A DNA stretch of 31,726 nucleotides from DASPUH01 sp035622975 (GCA_035622975.1 DASPUH010000087.1:1-31726); one strand, 5' to 3'; positions 13,437 to 22,624 are shown, counted from the stretch's first letter. Program-made: numbers and translations. Notes: generated from the sequence alone by a model not told the origin.

Positions 13437-16400
13437 GCAGCGACGCCCGGCTGCGGAGCCTGCGCGTCGTCGGTTTCAAGTCCTTCGCCGAGCGGACGAC
13501 CCTGGAGTTCGGGCCCGGCATCTCGGCCATCGTCGGCCCCAACGGCAGCGGCAAGAGCAACCTCGCCGATGCGCTGCGATGGGCCCTCGGTGAGCAGGGG
13601 CGCACGCTGCGCACGCATCGCTCCGAGGACGTCATCTTCGCCGGCTCGGCCACCCGCCGCGCGATCGGCCTGGCCGAGGTGACCCTCACGCTGGAGAACG
13701 CGGACGGGCTTCTGCCCGTGGCCTACGGCGAGGTCGCCCTGGCGCGGCGGCTCTACCGTTCGGGCGAGAACGAGTACCTTCTCAACGGCCAGCGGGTGCG
13801 CCTGCGCGACCTGTTGGACCTGCTGGACGGGGCCAACCTCGCCGACAACGCCTTCCTGTTCATCGGTCAGGGCATGGTCGACCAGGCGCTCTCGCTGCGT
13901 CCCGAGGAGCGGCGACCGCTGTTCGAGGAGGCGGCAGGCGTGCGCCGCCACGAGCGGCGGCGGCGCCAGGCCGAAGCCCGCCTGATCGAAGCCGAGGCCA
14001 ATCTGGCCCGCGTCCGCGATATCGCCGGGGAGCTGCGCCCGCAGGTCCGGCGGCTGGCGCAGCAGGCCGAGCAGCAGGTCGCGCGCCATGGCGCCGGCGC
14101 CGCGTTGGCCGCCGCCGTCGTGGCCCTCGCCGCGCACCGCTGGTCGTCCGCCGCGGCGGCGCTGGCGGGGGCGGAGACGGATCTCCAGCTCGCCCGGACC
14201 CAGGTCCAGACCGCGGCCGATGCCCTGACCGCCGCCGACGGGGAGGCCCGCGAGCTGCTGACGGCCCTCGCCGATCACGCCGCGCGGGCCCGCGACCTGC
14301 GCCGGGCCGTGGACGACGCCCGCCAGCGGCTGACGGAGCACCGCGTGACCGACGAACGGCGCGCAGCCGAGGCGGCGGCCATCGCCCGGGAGCAGGCCGC
14401 GTTGTCAGCTGAACGGGGCGTGATCGAGCCTCGGCTGGAGGAGGCGCGTCGCTCGCTGGCGCTGGCCGACGCGAGCGGCAGCGCCGCGGCGACGGCTGAG
14501 CTGACCGCCGAGGTCGCCAGCCTCGATCAGCAGATCGCCCAGGCCGCCGTCGAATTGGCGGCGGTGGAGGATCGGCATCGCGCCATCGATGCCCGCGCCG
14601 CCTCGGAGGCACGCGCGCGACGGGCCGGAGAGGAGGAGCTGGCCCGCCTGGCCCAGCGCGCGACGCTGGCTGATCAGCGCAGCGCCGAGGCTGCCCGTGA
14701 CGCCCGCGATGCCGCCGCCTCCCTGGCGCGTGAGGCCCAGGGCCTGGCCGACCTCGGTGAGGCGGTCCGCTCGATGATCGACGCCGAGGCGGCGGCCCGG
14801 GCCGCCCACGGGGCCGCGCAGGCGGCCAGCCGGGCAGCGGAACGGCAGGCCGCGACGCTCGCCGCGGAGGCGGCCGCCGCCGAGGCTCGACAGGCCACGC
14901 TCAAGGCCCAGCTGGGCGCCCTCACGGCGCCCGCGGATGTCTCGGGAGGCCGCTGGGTGAAGGCGGCGACCAGCCGTGGTGGCCGGGCTCTGGCCAGCGG
15001 GCTCGAGGTCGCGCCCGAGCTGCGGCCCGCGGTGGAGGCCGCCCTTGGCGCCGCACTCGACGCGTTCGTCGTGGATGAAGGGGACGTCATCGCCCTGCGC
15101 GGGGGCCGGGGCCATCTGGCCGTGCGCCTCCCGACTGCCACGGTTGACGCGCCGGCCCGGATCGTCATGGAACAGGCGCGCGCGGCCGGCGGCGGCGTCC
15201 TCGCCGAGGCGATCCGGCGCGATCCGACCGGCGTGGCCGGCCAGCTCCTGCGCACCTCCGTCTGGCTCCCGGGGCTGGAGGCAGCCCTCGCCCTGCTGCC
15301 CCGGCTGCCTGACGGCTGGCAGGCCGTGAGCGTGGCCGGGGACGTGGTCACCGCGCAGGGCCTGGTCCGGGTGGGCCGGCCGGATGCCGTCCTGGAGCGG
15401 CGCGACGAGATCGAGCGACTGACCGGCGAGCTCGCCGCCGCGGAAGCCACCCTGCGCGCGGGTCGGGCCGCCCATGAGGCGGCCGAGAACGCACGAACCG
15501 CTGCCGCTGCCGCGCTGGCACGTGCCGACATCACGGTCGGTGAGGCGGTGGGCGCCGCCCGCGCCGCCTCCGAACAGGAGCTCGCGGCCAGGCGCCGCCA
15601 CGAGGCGCTGCTTCGCGAGTCGGCGTGGGCTGCCGCTCAGGCTGAGCGTCTGGCCGCCGAACAGCGCGCGGCGAGTGCGGCACTGGCCGCGGCGACCACG
15701 GAAGCCATGCCCCAGTCCGCCGGGTCGACGGAGCCGCCCCAGGACCCGCGCGGATCGTCGCCCGACGCCGCGGCTGAGGAGGCCTGGCGCCGTCGCCTGG
15801 AGGCGCTTCGCACGCGCCGGGCGCTGGCTGAGGCGGAGTTGGGCGCGGTCGTCCAGGCGGAGCACGCCGCCGACGATCGGCGACGTCGGGCGGAACTGGC
15901 GGTGAACGCCGACGAGGAGCGGCTCGTGGCCGCCGAGGCGCGGCTGGCGGAGGCCGCGGTCCGTCTGCGCAACCTGGAGGACGCGGCGGTGCTGGCCGCC
16001 GAGACGCGCGCCCGGCTCGAGGCCGCGGTCGCCGCGGCCGAGGCCGAGGCCCGGGCGGTCGATATCGACGAGGCCGCCGGGCGCGATCGTCTCAGCCTCG
16101 TCGAGGCACGAGCCGCGACCCACCGCGCGGAGCTCCACGCGGGGGAGGAACGGGCCCAGCACGCCGAGGTCGTGCGGCTGGAGGCCCGCCTCGGCCTGGA
16201 GGCGATCCGCGAGCAGGTCCTGACCGAACTCGCCGGCCTTGGCCCGCTGGGCCTGGAGGCGCTTGAAGGGGCCGCGCGGCAGGTCGACGAGGACGCCCTC
16301 TCGGCGGAGTTGGAGGCGGCGCTTGACCGCGCCGCGGCCGCCTGGGCGGCGCCGGGCGCGACGCCGGCCGTGGCCCCGGCCGACCTGCCCACGCCGGCCC

Positions 16401-17056
16401 AGCTGGCGACCCTGCGTCGTCGCTACCACGAGATCGGCGCCAGCAACCCGTTCGCGGCCCAGGAGCACGCCGAGATGCAGGCCCGCTTGGAGAGCCTGGA
16501 CGCGCAGCGCCACGACCTCGAACGGGCGATCACCGATACACAGCGCCTCATCGCCGAGCTCTCCGAGCGGATCCGGGAGCAGTTCGCCCGGACATTCGCG
16601 GCGCTGGAGCGGGCCTTCGGCCGGCGCTTCGGGCAGCTGTTCGACGGCGGCGACGCGCAGCTCGTGCTGACGGACCCCGAGGACCTGGCCAGCACGGGCA
16701 TCGAGATCATGGCCCGGCCACCGGGCAAGAAGCGCCAGGCCCTGGGCATGCTCTCCGGTGGCGAGCGGGCCCTCACGGCGGTGGCTCTCCTGTTCGCCAT
16801 GCTCGACGTCCACCCCGTGCCGTTCTGCGTCCTCGACGAAGTCGACGCGGCGTTGGATGAGGCCAACGTGGGGCGCTTCACCGAGGCGTTGCGCGATCTG
16901 GCCCGCACCACCCAGTTCCTGGTCATCACCCACAACCGGGGCACGATCGAGACCGCCGATGCGCTCTACGGCATCACCATCGGCGACGACGCCATCAGCC
17001 ATGTCATCTCGCTCCGCCTGGCCGAGGCGACGGAGCTGGCGCAGGCGGCCGGCTGA
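13433..17056 (+). CDS. smc: Chromosome segregation ATPase SMC
   Basis: Forms the ring-shaped condensin-like complex that organises and separates chromosomes. The 1207-residue product has Walker A GPNGSGKS (residues 35-42), the Q-loop region FIGQGMVDQALSLRPEERR with FEEAAGV, and a first coiled coil to about residue 500. The hinge spans about 502-650 and a second coiled coil rich in Ala/Arg/Glu follows. The ABC signature LSGGERALTAVALLFA lies near residue 1107 and Walker B CVLDEVDAALDEAN near 1132. Length is normal for bacterial SMC. The GTG at 13433 overlaps the rnc stop. The partners scpA and scpB are not in the window. The hinge looks divergent (see findings). Confidence 0.96.
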   Translation: MSSDARLRSLRVVGFKSFAERTTLEFGPGISAIVGPNGSGKSNLADALRWALGEQGRTLRTHRSEDVIFAGSATRRAIGLAEVTLTLENADGLLPVAYGEVALARRLYRSGENEYLLNGQRVRLRDLLDLLDGANLADNAFLFIGQGMVDQALSLRPEERRPLFEEAAGVRRHERRRRQAEARLIEAEANLARVRDIAGELRPQVRRLAQQAEQQVARHGAGAALAAAVVALAAHRWSSAAAALAGAETDLQLARTQVQTAADALTAADGEARELLTALADHAARARDLRRAVDDARQRLTEHRVTDERRAAEAAAIAREQAALSAERGVIEPRLEEARRSLALADASGSAAATAELTAEVASLDQQIAQAAVELAAVEDRHRAIDARAASEARARRAGEEELARLAQRATLADQRSAEAARDARDAAASLAREAQGLADLGEAVRSMIDAEAAARAAHGAAQAASRAAERQAATLAAEAAAAEARQATLKAQLGALTAPADVSGGRWVKAATSRGGRALASGLEVAPELRPAVEAALGAALDAFVVDEGDVIALRGGRGHLAVRLPTATVDAPARIVMEQARAAGGGVLAEAIRRDPTGVAGQLLRTSVWLPGLEAALALLPRLPDGWQAVSVAGDVVTAQGLVRVGRPDAVLERRDEIERLTGELAAAEATLRAGRAAHEAAENARTAAAAALARADITVGEAVGAARAASEQELAARRRHEALLRESAWAAAQAERLAAEQRAASAALAAATTEAMPQSAGSTEPPQDPRGSSPDAAAEEAWRRRLEALRTRRALAEAELGAVVQAEHAADDRRRRAELAVNADEERLVAAEARLAEAAVRLRNLEDAAVLAAETRARLEAAVAAAEAEARAVDIDEAAGRDRLSLVEARAATHRAELHAGEERAQHAEVVRLEARLGLEAIREQVLTELAGLGPLGLEALEGAARQVDEDALSAELEAALDRAAAAWAAPGATPAVAPADLPTPAQLATLRRRYHEIGASNPFAAQEHAEMQARLESLDAQRHDLERAITDTQRLIAELSERIREQFARTFAALERAFGRRFGQLFDGGDAQLVLTDPEDLASTGIEIMARPPGKKRQALGMLSGGERALTAVALLFAMLDVHPVPFCVLDEVDAALDEANVGRFTEALRDLARTTQFLVITHNRGTIETADALYGITIGDDAISHVISLRLAEATELAQAAG

Positions 17057-17058
17057 CG

Positions 17059-18081
17059 ATGGCCTGGTTCCGGCGCGGGTCGGCCGACCCGGCAGGTCCG
17101 GGGGCCGTGCGGCGGGACGGCACCGTCGAGGGCTGGCCAACGGCCCCGCCCCGCCAGGGTCCGGGGGAGGGCCCCGAGCCCTCGCTCGAGGCGGGCGTCG
17201 AGCGCAGCCGCAGCGGCTTCGTGGCGCGTCTCCACGGCCTCTTCGGGGGAGGCGTCGACGACGCGACATGGGAAGCGGTGGAGGAGACGCTCATCGCCGG
17301 TGATGTCGGCGCGACGCTGGCGCTCGCCGTCGTGGAGCGGGCCCGGCGACGACAGGAGCCGGGTGGCGCGGAGGCGGCGGTCCAGGCCGAGCTGGCGGCG
17401 CTGCTCGTGCCGCGGCCGGCGCACGAGTGGACACCCCGGCGACCCGATCCGACCCGCCCGGCCGTCGTCCTGGTCGTCGGCGTGAACGGGACCGGCAAGA
17501 CGACCACGATCGCCAAGCTGGCGGCGCGGGAGCAGGCCAGAGGGCAGCGTGTCCTGCTCGCCGCCGCGGACACGTTCAGGGCCGCCGCGAGCGAGCAGCT
17601 GGAGGCGTGGGCCGCGCGCATCGACGTGCCCCTGGTGAGCCACCAGGCCGGCGCCGACCCCGCCGCCGTCGTGTTCGACGCCCTGGATGCGGCCGTCGCC
17701 CGCGGCACGGACCTCGTCATCGTGGACACCGCCGGCCGCCTCCATACGAAGCACAACCTGATGGATGAGCTCGCCAAGGTCCGCCGCACGATCGACAAGC
17801 GCCTGCCAGGGGCCGACCCGGAGGTCCTTTTCGTGCTGGACGCCACGACCGGCCAGAACGGCCTGGCCCAGGCGCGCGCGTTCCAGGACGCGAGCCCGCT
17901 GACCGGCATCGTCCTGTCCAAGCTCGACTCGACGGCCAAGGGCGGCATCGTCTTCGCCATCGAGCAGGACCTGGGTGTCCCTGTCCTCTTCGTCGGCGTG
18001 GGGGAGCGTTTGGGCGATCTGCTGCCGTTCGAGCCCCGCGCGTTCGTGGCGGCCCTCTTCGGGTCGCGGGGCGGCGCGTAG
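17059..18081 (+). CDS. ftsY: Signal recognition particle receptor FtsY
   Basis: Membrane-side GTPase that docks the SRP-ribosome complex at the translocon. The 340-residue product has a short variable N-terminal region (about 60 residues, no membrane helix), the N domain, and the G domain. The P-loop is NGTGKTT (residues 143-149), followed by DTAGRLH, SKLDSTAKGG and the C-terminal GVGERLGDLLPFEP. It pairs with Ffh encoded next. ATG start two bases after the smc stop. The order smc-ftsY-ffh is conserved. Confidence 0.96.
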   Translation: MAWFRRGSADPAGPGAVRRDGTVEGWPTAPPRQGPGEGPEPSLEAGVERSRSGFVARLHGLFGGGVDDATWEAVEETLIAGDVGATLALAVVERARRRQEPGGAEAAVQAELAALLVPRPAHEWTPRRPDPTRPAVVLVVGVNGTGKTTTIAKLAAREQARGQRVLLAAADTFRAAASEQLEAWAARIDVPLVSHQAGADPAAVVFDALDAAVARGTDLVIVDTAGRLHTKHNLMDELAKVRRTIDKRLPGADPEVLFVLDATTGQNGLAQARAFQDASPLTGIVLSKLDSTAKGGIVFAIEQDLGVPVLFVGVGERLGDLLPFEPRAFVAALFGSRGGA

Positions 18082-18087
18082 TAGACT
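18082..18087 (+). promoter_or_regulatory. Candidate -10 element before ffh
   Basis: TAGACT directly follows the ftsY stop. A start near 18094 would give ffh a leader of about 70 bases that includes the hairpin at 18099-18120. The hexamer is identical to the candidate before rpsB (27288-27293). No good -35 is seen. Confidence 0.35.
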
Positions 18088-18098
18088 GCGAGCGCCCC

Positions 18099-18120
18099 GA
18101 GACGCCAGAACCCGCGTCTC
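18099..18120 (+). other. Hairpin in the ftsY-ffh gap
   Basis: GAGACGC (18099-18105) and GCGTCTC (18114-18120) form a perfect 7-bp stem with an 8-base loop. No T-run follows, so a factor-independent terminator is doubtful. It could be a leader structure for ffh or an RNA-processing site. The rest of the 83-base gap shows nothing else and no SRP RNA. Confidence 0.45.
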
Positions 18121-18164
18121 ACCCGGCGTCCGGCCCGGACGCACCGCGGAGCCGCAACCGACCC

Positions 18165-19490
18165 ATGTTCGACGCCCTGAGTGACCGCCTGCGCGACGCG
18201 CTGGCCAAGCTGACCGGCCACGGCCGGGTGAGCGAGGCCGACGTCGATGCCGCCATGCGCGAGGTCCGCCTGGCGCTCCTGGAGGCGGACGTCAACTTCC
18301 GGGTCGTGAAGGACTTCGTGGCCCGTGTCCGCGAGCGGGCCGTCGGAGCGGAGGTGCTGGACAACCTCAACGCAGGCCAGCAGGTCATCAAGATCGTCAA
18401 CGAGGAGTTGACGGCCATGCTGTCGGTGGGTGACCGCACCTTCCGGCTCATCGGGCAGCCCGCCGTCGTGGCCCTCGTCGGCCTGCAAGGCTCAGGCAAG
18501 ACCACCAGTGCGGCCAAGCTGGCGCGCCACCTCGTCAAGCAGGGTCGCCGCCCCCTGCTCGTGGCCGCCGATCCCTACCGGCCGGCCGCCGTGGACCAGC
18601 TCATGGCGCTCGGCCGTAGCCTGGATATCCCCGTCCACGGAGCGCCGCAGGGGACGCCGGTCCCCACGATCGCCGTTGACGGCATCGCCCAGGCCCGCAG
18701 GACCGGGCGTGATGTGGTCATCATCGACACCGCCGGCCGCCTCACCATCGACGAGGCGCTCATGGCTGAGATCCGCGCGCTGGCCAGCACGGTGAAGCCG
18801 TGCGAGACGCTGCTCGTCGTCGACGCCATGGTCGGCCAGGAGGCCGTCACCGTGGCGGAGGCGTTCCGTGACGCGGTCCCCTTGACGGGTCTGATCATGA
18901 CCAAGATCGACGGCGACGCGCGTGGCGGAGCGGCGCTCTCCATCTCGGCCGTCACCGGCCTGCCGGTCAAGTTCCTGGGCACCGGCGAGAAGACCGACGC
19001 CCTGGAGCCGTTCCATCCCGACCGGCTGGCCGGCCGCATCCTGGGCATGGGCGACGTGCTCACCCTCATCGAGCGGGCCCAGGAGACCTTCGACGAACGC
19101 CAGGCGACCCAGCTGGCCGAGAAGCTGCGGCGCAACAGCTTCACCCTGGAAGACTTCCTGGACCAGATGCAGCAGATGAAGAAGATGGGGCCCATCGGCC
19201 AGCTGCTGGACCTGATGCCCGGCATGGGCGGCCTGGCCAAGGAGGCTCAGGGGGCAGTGGACCGTGGCGAGCTGAAGCGGGTGGAGGCCATCATCCGTTC
19301 CATGACCCCGGCCGAGCGGCGCGACCCGACCATCCTCAACGGCTCCCGCCGACGGCGGATCGCGCACGGGTCGGGCACCACCACGCCCGACGTCAACCGG
19401 CTGCTCAAGCAGTTCGGCGAGATGCAACGCCTGATGAAGCAGCTCGGCCGCGGCGGCGGCCGTCGCAACCTGCTCGGTCTGGGCCGGTGA
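18165..19490 (+). CDS. ffh: Signal recognition particle protein Ffh
   Basis: SRP54-type GTPase that binds 4.5S RNA and signal peptides on ribosomes. The 441-residue product has the NG domain with P-loop GLQGSGKTT (residues 106-114), DTAGRL, TKIDGDARGG, and the LGTGEKTDALEPFHPDRLAGR segment. The C-terminal M domain is Met-rich (DFLDQMQQMKKMGPIGQLL, MPGMGGL) and has the RNA-binding NGSRRRRIAHGSGTT. Length is usual for the family. The ATG at 18165 has no strong Shine-Dalgarno. ylxM, often between ftsY and ffh in Firmicutes, is absent, and the SRP RNA gene is not here. Confidence 0.97.
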   Translation: MFDALSDRLRDALAKLTGHGRVSEADVDAAMREVRLALLEADVNFRVVKDFVARVRERAVGAEVLDNLNAGQQVIKIVNEELTAMLSVGDRTFRLIGQPAVVALVGLQGSGKTTSAAKLARHLVKQGRRPLLVAADPYRPAAVDQLMALGRSLDIPVHGAPQGTPVPTIAVDGIAQARRTGRDVVIIDTAGRLTIDEALMAEIRALASTVKPCETLLVVDAMVGQEAVTVAEAFRDAVPLTGLIMTKIDGDARGGAALSISAVTGLPVKFLGTGEKTDALEPFHPDRLAGRILGMGDVLTLIERAQETFDERQATQLAEKLRRNSFTLEDFLDQMQQMKKMGPIGQLLDLMPGMGGLAKEAQGAVDRGELKRVEAIIRSMTPAERRDPTILNGSRRRRIAHGSGTTTPDVNRLLKQFGEMQRLMKQLGRGGGRRNLLGLGR

Positions 19491-19536
19491 TGACCGGCCG
19501 CCTCGTTGCCGCCATGTTCCCGGGAGGGTCTCGACC

Positions 19537-21306
19537 GTGACCGAACCGCTCCAGCCCGCAGACCAGGACGCGCTGCCCACGCTGACGCAGGTGGCCCGCG
19601 TGGAGGGCGTCAGCGTACCCCTCATCCAGCCGGCGAAGGCGCCCCGCGGCGGCCGAGCCCGCTGGGCGATCGCCCTGGTGGCCACCCTTGTCGTGGTCCT
19701 CGTCGCGGGCGGCCTCGTGGCGTTCGCCGGGGCCGGCGCCCCGTCGGTCGGGCCGGCCTACGCGCCGGCCGACGCGCTGCTCTACCTGGATATCCGCGGC
19801 GACCTGCCCGGCGATCAGCGCCAGCAGCTGGCGACATTCATGGCCCACTTCCCCGGCTTCGCCGATCCGTCAAGCCTCCCGACGAAGCTCGACCAGGCCC
19901 TCGACAAGCTGGTGAGCAAGGCCACCAACGGCGCCTATACGTATAGCGGCAACATCGAACCGTGGTTCGGGGGCCAGCTCGCCGTGGCAGTGGGGCCGTC
20001 GGACTCGGTCGTCCTGGTCGCCAGCGTCAGCGACTCGGCCGGCCTGCCTACCAAGCTCGATCAGACGTCGCAGCAGCTCGCCAGCCAGCTGGGGGGCAGC
20101 CTGGCCATCGCCGACCACGGCGGCACGAGCGTGTACACCATCAGCGGCGCTACCGGCGTGAGCGGCCTGGCCGCCGTCAGCTTCGCCATCTCGACCGACG
20201 CCATCGTGGTCGCCAAGGACGCCGCGACCGTCGACGCGGCACTCGACCGCAAGGCCGGCAAGTCGCCCAACCTGGCCGGCAGCAGCGGGTTCCGTGACGC
20301 CGTCGGCCGCCTCGACGCCGATCGCGTGGGCACGTTCTACCTCGACGGGGCGGCGGCCGCGACGCTGCTGACCTCCGCCAGCGCCACCAGCGCCTGCGGC
20401 TCCGCCGCGACGCTGGCCGGCCTGCCCACGTCCATGGCCGGCGAACTGCGCCTGCAGGACGGCAACCTCGTCATCCGTGACCGCGCCGACCTCCCGGCGG
20501 CCTCGACGTCACCCGCCCCCGCCGCGACCAGCGACCTGGCCAGCCACGTCCCGGCCGGGGCCCTCGTGTACGCCGAGACCCATGCGTTCGGCGACCTGTG
20601 GCGGACGCAGGCCGCGGCGCTCATCCAGAATCCGTGCTTCTCCAGCGTGGCCAGCCAGCTCTCGACGATCGAGGGCCTGCTCGGCACCAAGATCCCGGAC
20701 GCGTTCGGATGGGTCAAGGACGCCGGGGTGGTCATGACCGCACCGGGTGGCGCGCCGCAGGGCGGCCTGGTGGCCACGACCTCGGACGCGGCGACGGGTC
20801 AGGCGCGCCTCACCCAGGTCCTGACGCTGCTCGGCCTGGCCAAGGGCCAGGGTGGGCCGTCCATCACGACGAGCAGCGCGCCGTATGCCGGCACGACGAT
20901 CACGTCGGTGACGGTCGACATGGGGACGGCCACCGGCACTGGCGCCACCAACGGGATGCCATCGTCGGTGACGCTGTCCTATGCCTTCAAGGACCAGCTG
21001 TTCGTGCTCGGCGTCGGCGACGCCTTCGTCAAGTCCGTGCTGGATACGACCGACGCGACGTCGCTCGCCTCGGACGGCCGGTATTCGGCCGCCCTCTCCG
21101 CGGCCGGCGGACCGACCGACAGCGGCGTCTTGTACGCCGACGTGACTGGCATCCGCGGCCTGGTGGAGGCCCAGCTGCCGGCGGCGCAGAAGGCCCAGTA
21201 CTCGGCCGACGTGCAGCCGTACCTGACCCCCTTCGACCGCCTCATCTCCGTGCGCGACGACTCCGCCGGCAGTGAGTCGGACACCACGATCATCTTCACC
21301 AAGTAG
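19537..21306 (+). CDS. DUF3352-like membrane-anchored extracytoplasmic protein with two repeated halves
   Basis: The 589-residue product has a cytoplasmic N-terminus of about 40 residues, one membrane helix (about residues 43-66, WAIALVATLVVVLVAGGLVA) and a long Thr/Ser/Ala-rich outer part. From Tyr75 it reads APADALLYLDIRGDLPGDQ and later PWFGGQLAVAVG, which I recognise as DUF3352 features; the family has no assigned function. The outer part appears to be a tandem duplication (about 75-330 and 337-589). There is no lipobox, protease triad or sortase motif. GTG start at 19537 has a good Shine-Dalgarno GGGAGGG (19522-19528), 8 bases upstream. It lies between ffh and rpsP, so it may be co-expressed with SRP, but a role in export is only inference. 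Confidence 0.7.
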   Translation: MTEPLQPADQDALPTLTQVARVEGVSVPLIQPAKAPRGGRARWAIALVATLVVVLVAGGLVAFAGAGAPSVGPAYAPADALLYLDIRGDLPGDQRQQLATFMAHFPGFADPSSLPTKLDQALDKLVSKATNGAYTYSGNIEPWFGGQLAVAVGPSDSVVLVASVSDSAGLPTKLDQTSQQLASQLGGSLAIADHGGTSVYTISGATGVSGLAAVSFAISTDAIVVAKDAATVDAALDRKAGKSPNLAGSSGFRDAVGRLDADRVGTFYLDGAAAATLLTSASATSACGSAATLAGLPTSMAGELRLQDGNLVIRDRADLPAASTSPAPAATSDLASHVPAGALVYAETHAFGDLWRTQAAALIQNPCFSSVASQLSTIEGLLGTKIPDAFGWVKDAGVVMTAPGGAPQGGLVATTSDAATGQARLTQVLTLLGLAKGQGGPSITTSSAPYAGTTITSVTVDMGTATGTGATNGMPSSVTLSYAFKDQLFVLGVGDAFVKSVLDTTDATSLASDGRYSAALSAAGGPTDSGVLYADVTGIRGLVEAQLPAAQKAQYSADVQPYLTPFDRLISVRDDSAGSESDTTIIFTK

Positions 21307-21330
21307 CCGCAGAGGAGGAGCCCAGCACCC

Positions 21331-21585
21331 GTGGCCGTACGCATCCGTCTTACCCGCGTGGGGGCGACCAAGCACCCCACCTACCGCTTCGTCGTGGCCG
21401 ACGGCCGCAGCGCGCGCGATGGCCGCTCGCTGGAGACGATCGGGCACTACGACCCGCGCACGGAGCCCGTGCGCATCGAGGTCGACGCCGAGAAGGCCTC
21501 GGCCTGGCTGGCCAGGGGCGCCCAGCCCTCGGACACCGTGGCGCGCCTCTTCCGCCAGGCCGGCATCCTGCCGGCCGCCAAGTAG
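21331..21585 (+). CDS. rpsP: 30S ribosomal protein bS16
   Basis: Small-subunit assembly protein. The 84-residue product starts MAVRIRLTRVGATKHPTYR and has IGHYDPRTEP and a C-terminal GILPAAK, all typical. GTG start at 21331 with GAGGAGGAG (21312-21320) about 10 bases upstream. It opens the conserved rpsP-khpA-rimM-trmD cluster for ribosome and tRNA maturation. Confidence 0.97.
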   Translation: MAVRIRLTRVGATKHPTYRFVVADGRSARDGRSLETIGHYDPRTEPVRIEVDAEKASAWLARGAQPSDTVARLFRQAGILPAAK

Positions 21586-21596
21586 GGACCGTCACG

Positions 21597-21830
21597 ATGG
21601 CAGCCAGAGAACTCGTCGAGTACATCGCCAAGTCCCTCGTGGACGACCCGGCCGCCGTGCAGGTGGACGTCCAGGAGGACCAGGAGGGGACGGTCATCGA
21701 GCTGCACGTCGCCGAGGACGACATGGGCAAGGTGATCGGCCGCAACGGCAGTGTGGCCAAGGCGATGCGGACCCTGCTCAAGGTGATGTCCGCCCGCGAG
21801 GGCGAGTCGATCTCTCTGGAGATCGTCTAG
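21597..21830 (+). CDS. khpA: KH-domain RNA-binding protein KhpA
   Basis: Small RNA-binding protein that in Gram-positive bacteria works with KhpB in RNA-level control of cell division and growth. The 77-residue product is a single KH domain with the GxxG loop GRNG in MGKVIGRNGSVAKAMRTLL. It starts ELVEYIAKSLVDDP, as in the family. ATG at 21597 lies 11 bases after rpsP. khpB is not in the window. Confidence 0.95.
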   Translation: MAARELVEYIAKSLVDDPAAVQVDVQEDQEGTVIELHVAEDDMGKVIGRNGSVAKAMRTLLKVMSAREGESISLEIV

Positions 21831-21835
21831 CCCGC

Positions 21836-22510
21836 GTGGCACGCCTCGCCGTCGGCCGCATCCGGGGGGTGCACGGCCTGGGGGGCGCGGTGCGAGTGGA
21901 GGTCCTCAGCGACGATGAGGGCCGGTTCGCCTCGGGCAGCGTGCTGTTCCCGGAAGGGGAGACGCGCCGCCTGACCGTGGCGTGGAGCCAGCCCGACAAG
22001 CCGGGCCTCCTCGTGCGTTTCGCGCGCCTGACGCGGCGCGAGGCGGTCCAGGGCCTGGTCGGCCGGTACCTGGAGGCAGAGGTCGACCCGGCCGCCCTGC
22101 CTGAGGGGTCGTACTACTGGCACGAGTTGCCCGGCGCGACCGTAGCGACAACCAGCGGCGAAGTCTTGGGCACCGCGTCGGACGTCTTTCGCACGGGTGG
22201 CGGCGAGGTGCTGGTCGTGACGGGCGGGCCCCGCGGCGAGGTCCTTGTCCCGCTGGTCCGGGCGGTCGTCCGGGAGTTCGCACCTCGCGAAGGACGCATC
22301 GTCGTGGATCCCAGCGCCCTGGACCTGGCCCCGCTGCGCCCGCGACGGCCGCGCGGGCGACGCTCGTCGCGGCTGGGCCGGCCGGCGACCCGTCCGGCAG
22401 AGGCGCCGTCGGAGGCGGGGTCCGAAGCCGCGTCCGATCCCGAGTCTGAGCTGCCGGGGCCTGACCGGCCGCGGTCCACACAGCGCGAGTCCGCCACCGA
22501 CCATCTCTGA
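21836..22510 (+). CDS. rimM: Ribosome maturation factor RimM with a disordered C-terminal tail
   Basis: Assists 16S rRNA 3' domain maturation and binds uS19. The 224-residue product has the N-terminal RimM barrel (VGRIRGVHGLGGAVRVE, then RFARLTRREAVQGLVGRYLEA) and a C-terminal PRC-barrel domain (SYYWHELPGATV, GEVLVPLVRAVVREF, IVVDP). The fold ends near residue 168. About 55 further residues are rich in Arg, Ser, Pro and Glu and look disordered, beyond the usual RimM length of about 170. The GTG at 21836 is five bases after khpA; the open frame upstream is a shadow. Confidence 0.94.
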   Translation: MARLAVGRIRGVHGLGGAVRVEVLSDDEGRFASGSVLFPEGETRRLTVAWSQPDKPGLLVRFARLTRREAVQGLVGRYLEAEVDPAALPEGSYYWHELPGATVATTSGEVLGTASDVFRTGGGEVLVVTGGPRGEVLVPLVRAVVREFAPREGRIVVDPSALDLAPLRPRRPRGRRSSRLGRPATRPAEAPSEAGSEAASDPESELPGPDRPRSTQRESATDHL

Positions 22511-22624
22511 CCCGACCGGGACCTCTCATCACCAGCGGGCGTGGTGCTACGCGACCGCGGGACGAGCCGAACGGCCGATCCACGCTCAGGAGGAGCCTCA
22601 AGGCGCCACCGTCGGTGATATCGG

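Noticed and set aside
13336..13593. Small plus-strand frame spanning the rnc-smc junction
   Set aside because: Out of frame with both confident genes, Arg/Pro-rich shadow composition, no ribosome binding site.
14405..17269. 954-codon open frame on the minus strand opposite smc
   Set aside because: Mirror image of the SMC coiled coil; no recognisable motif or ribosome binding site; typical GC-rich shadow frame.
18082..18164. SRP RNA gene in the ftsY-ffh gap
   Set aside because: The gap is too short and lacks the conserved GGAA-tetraloop and asymmetric-bulge region of SRP RNA; only a 7-bp hairpin is present.
20509..21447. 312-codon minus-strand frame under the DUF3352 gene and rpsP
   Set aside because: Overlaps rpsP, which is certain, and its translation is compositionally biased with no motif.
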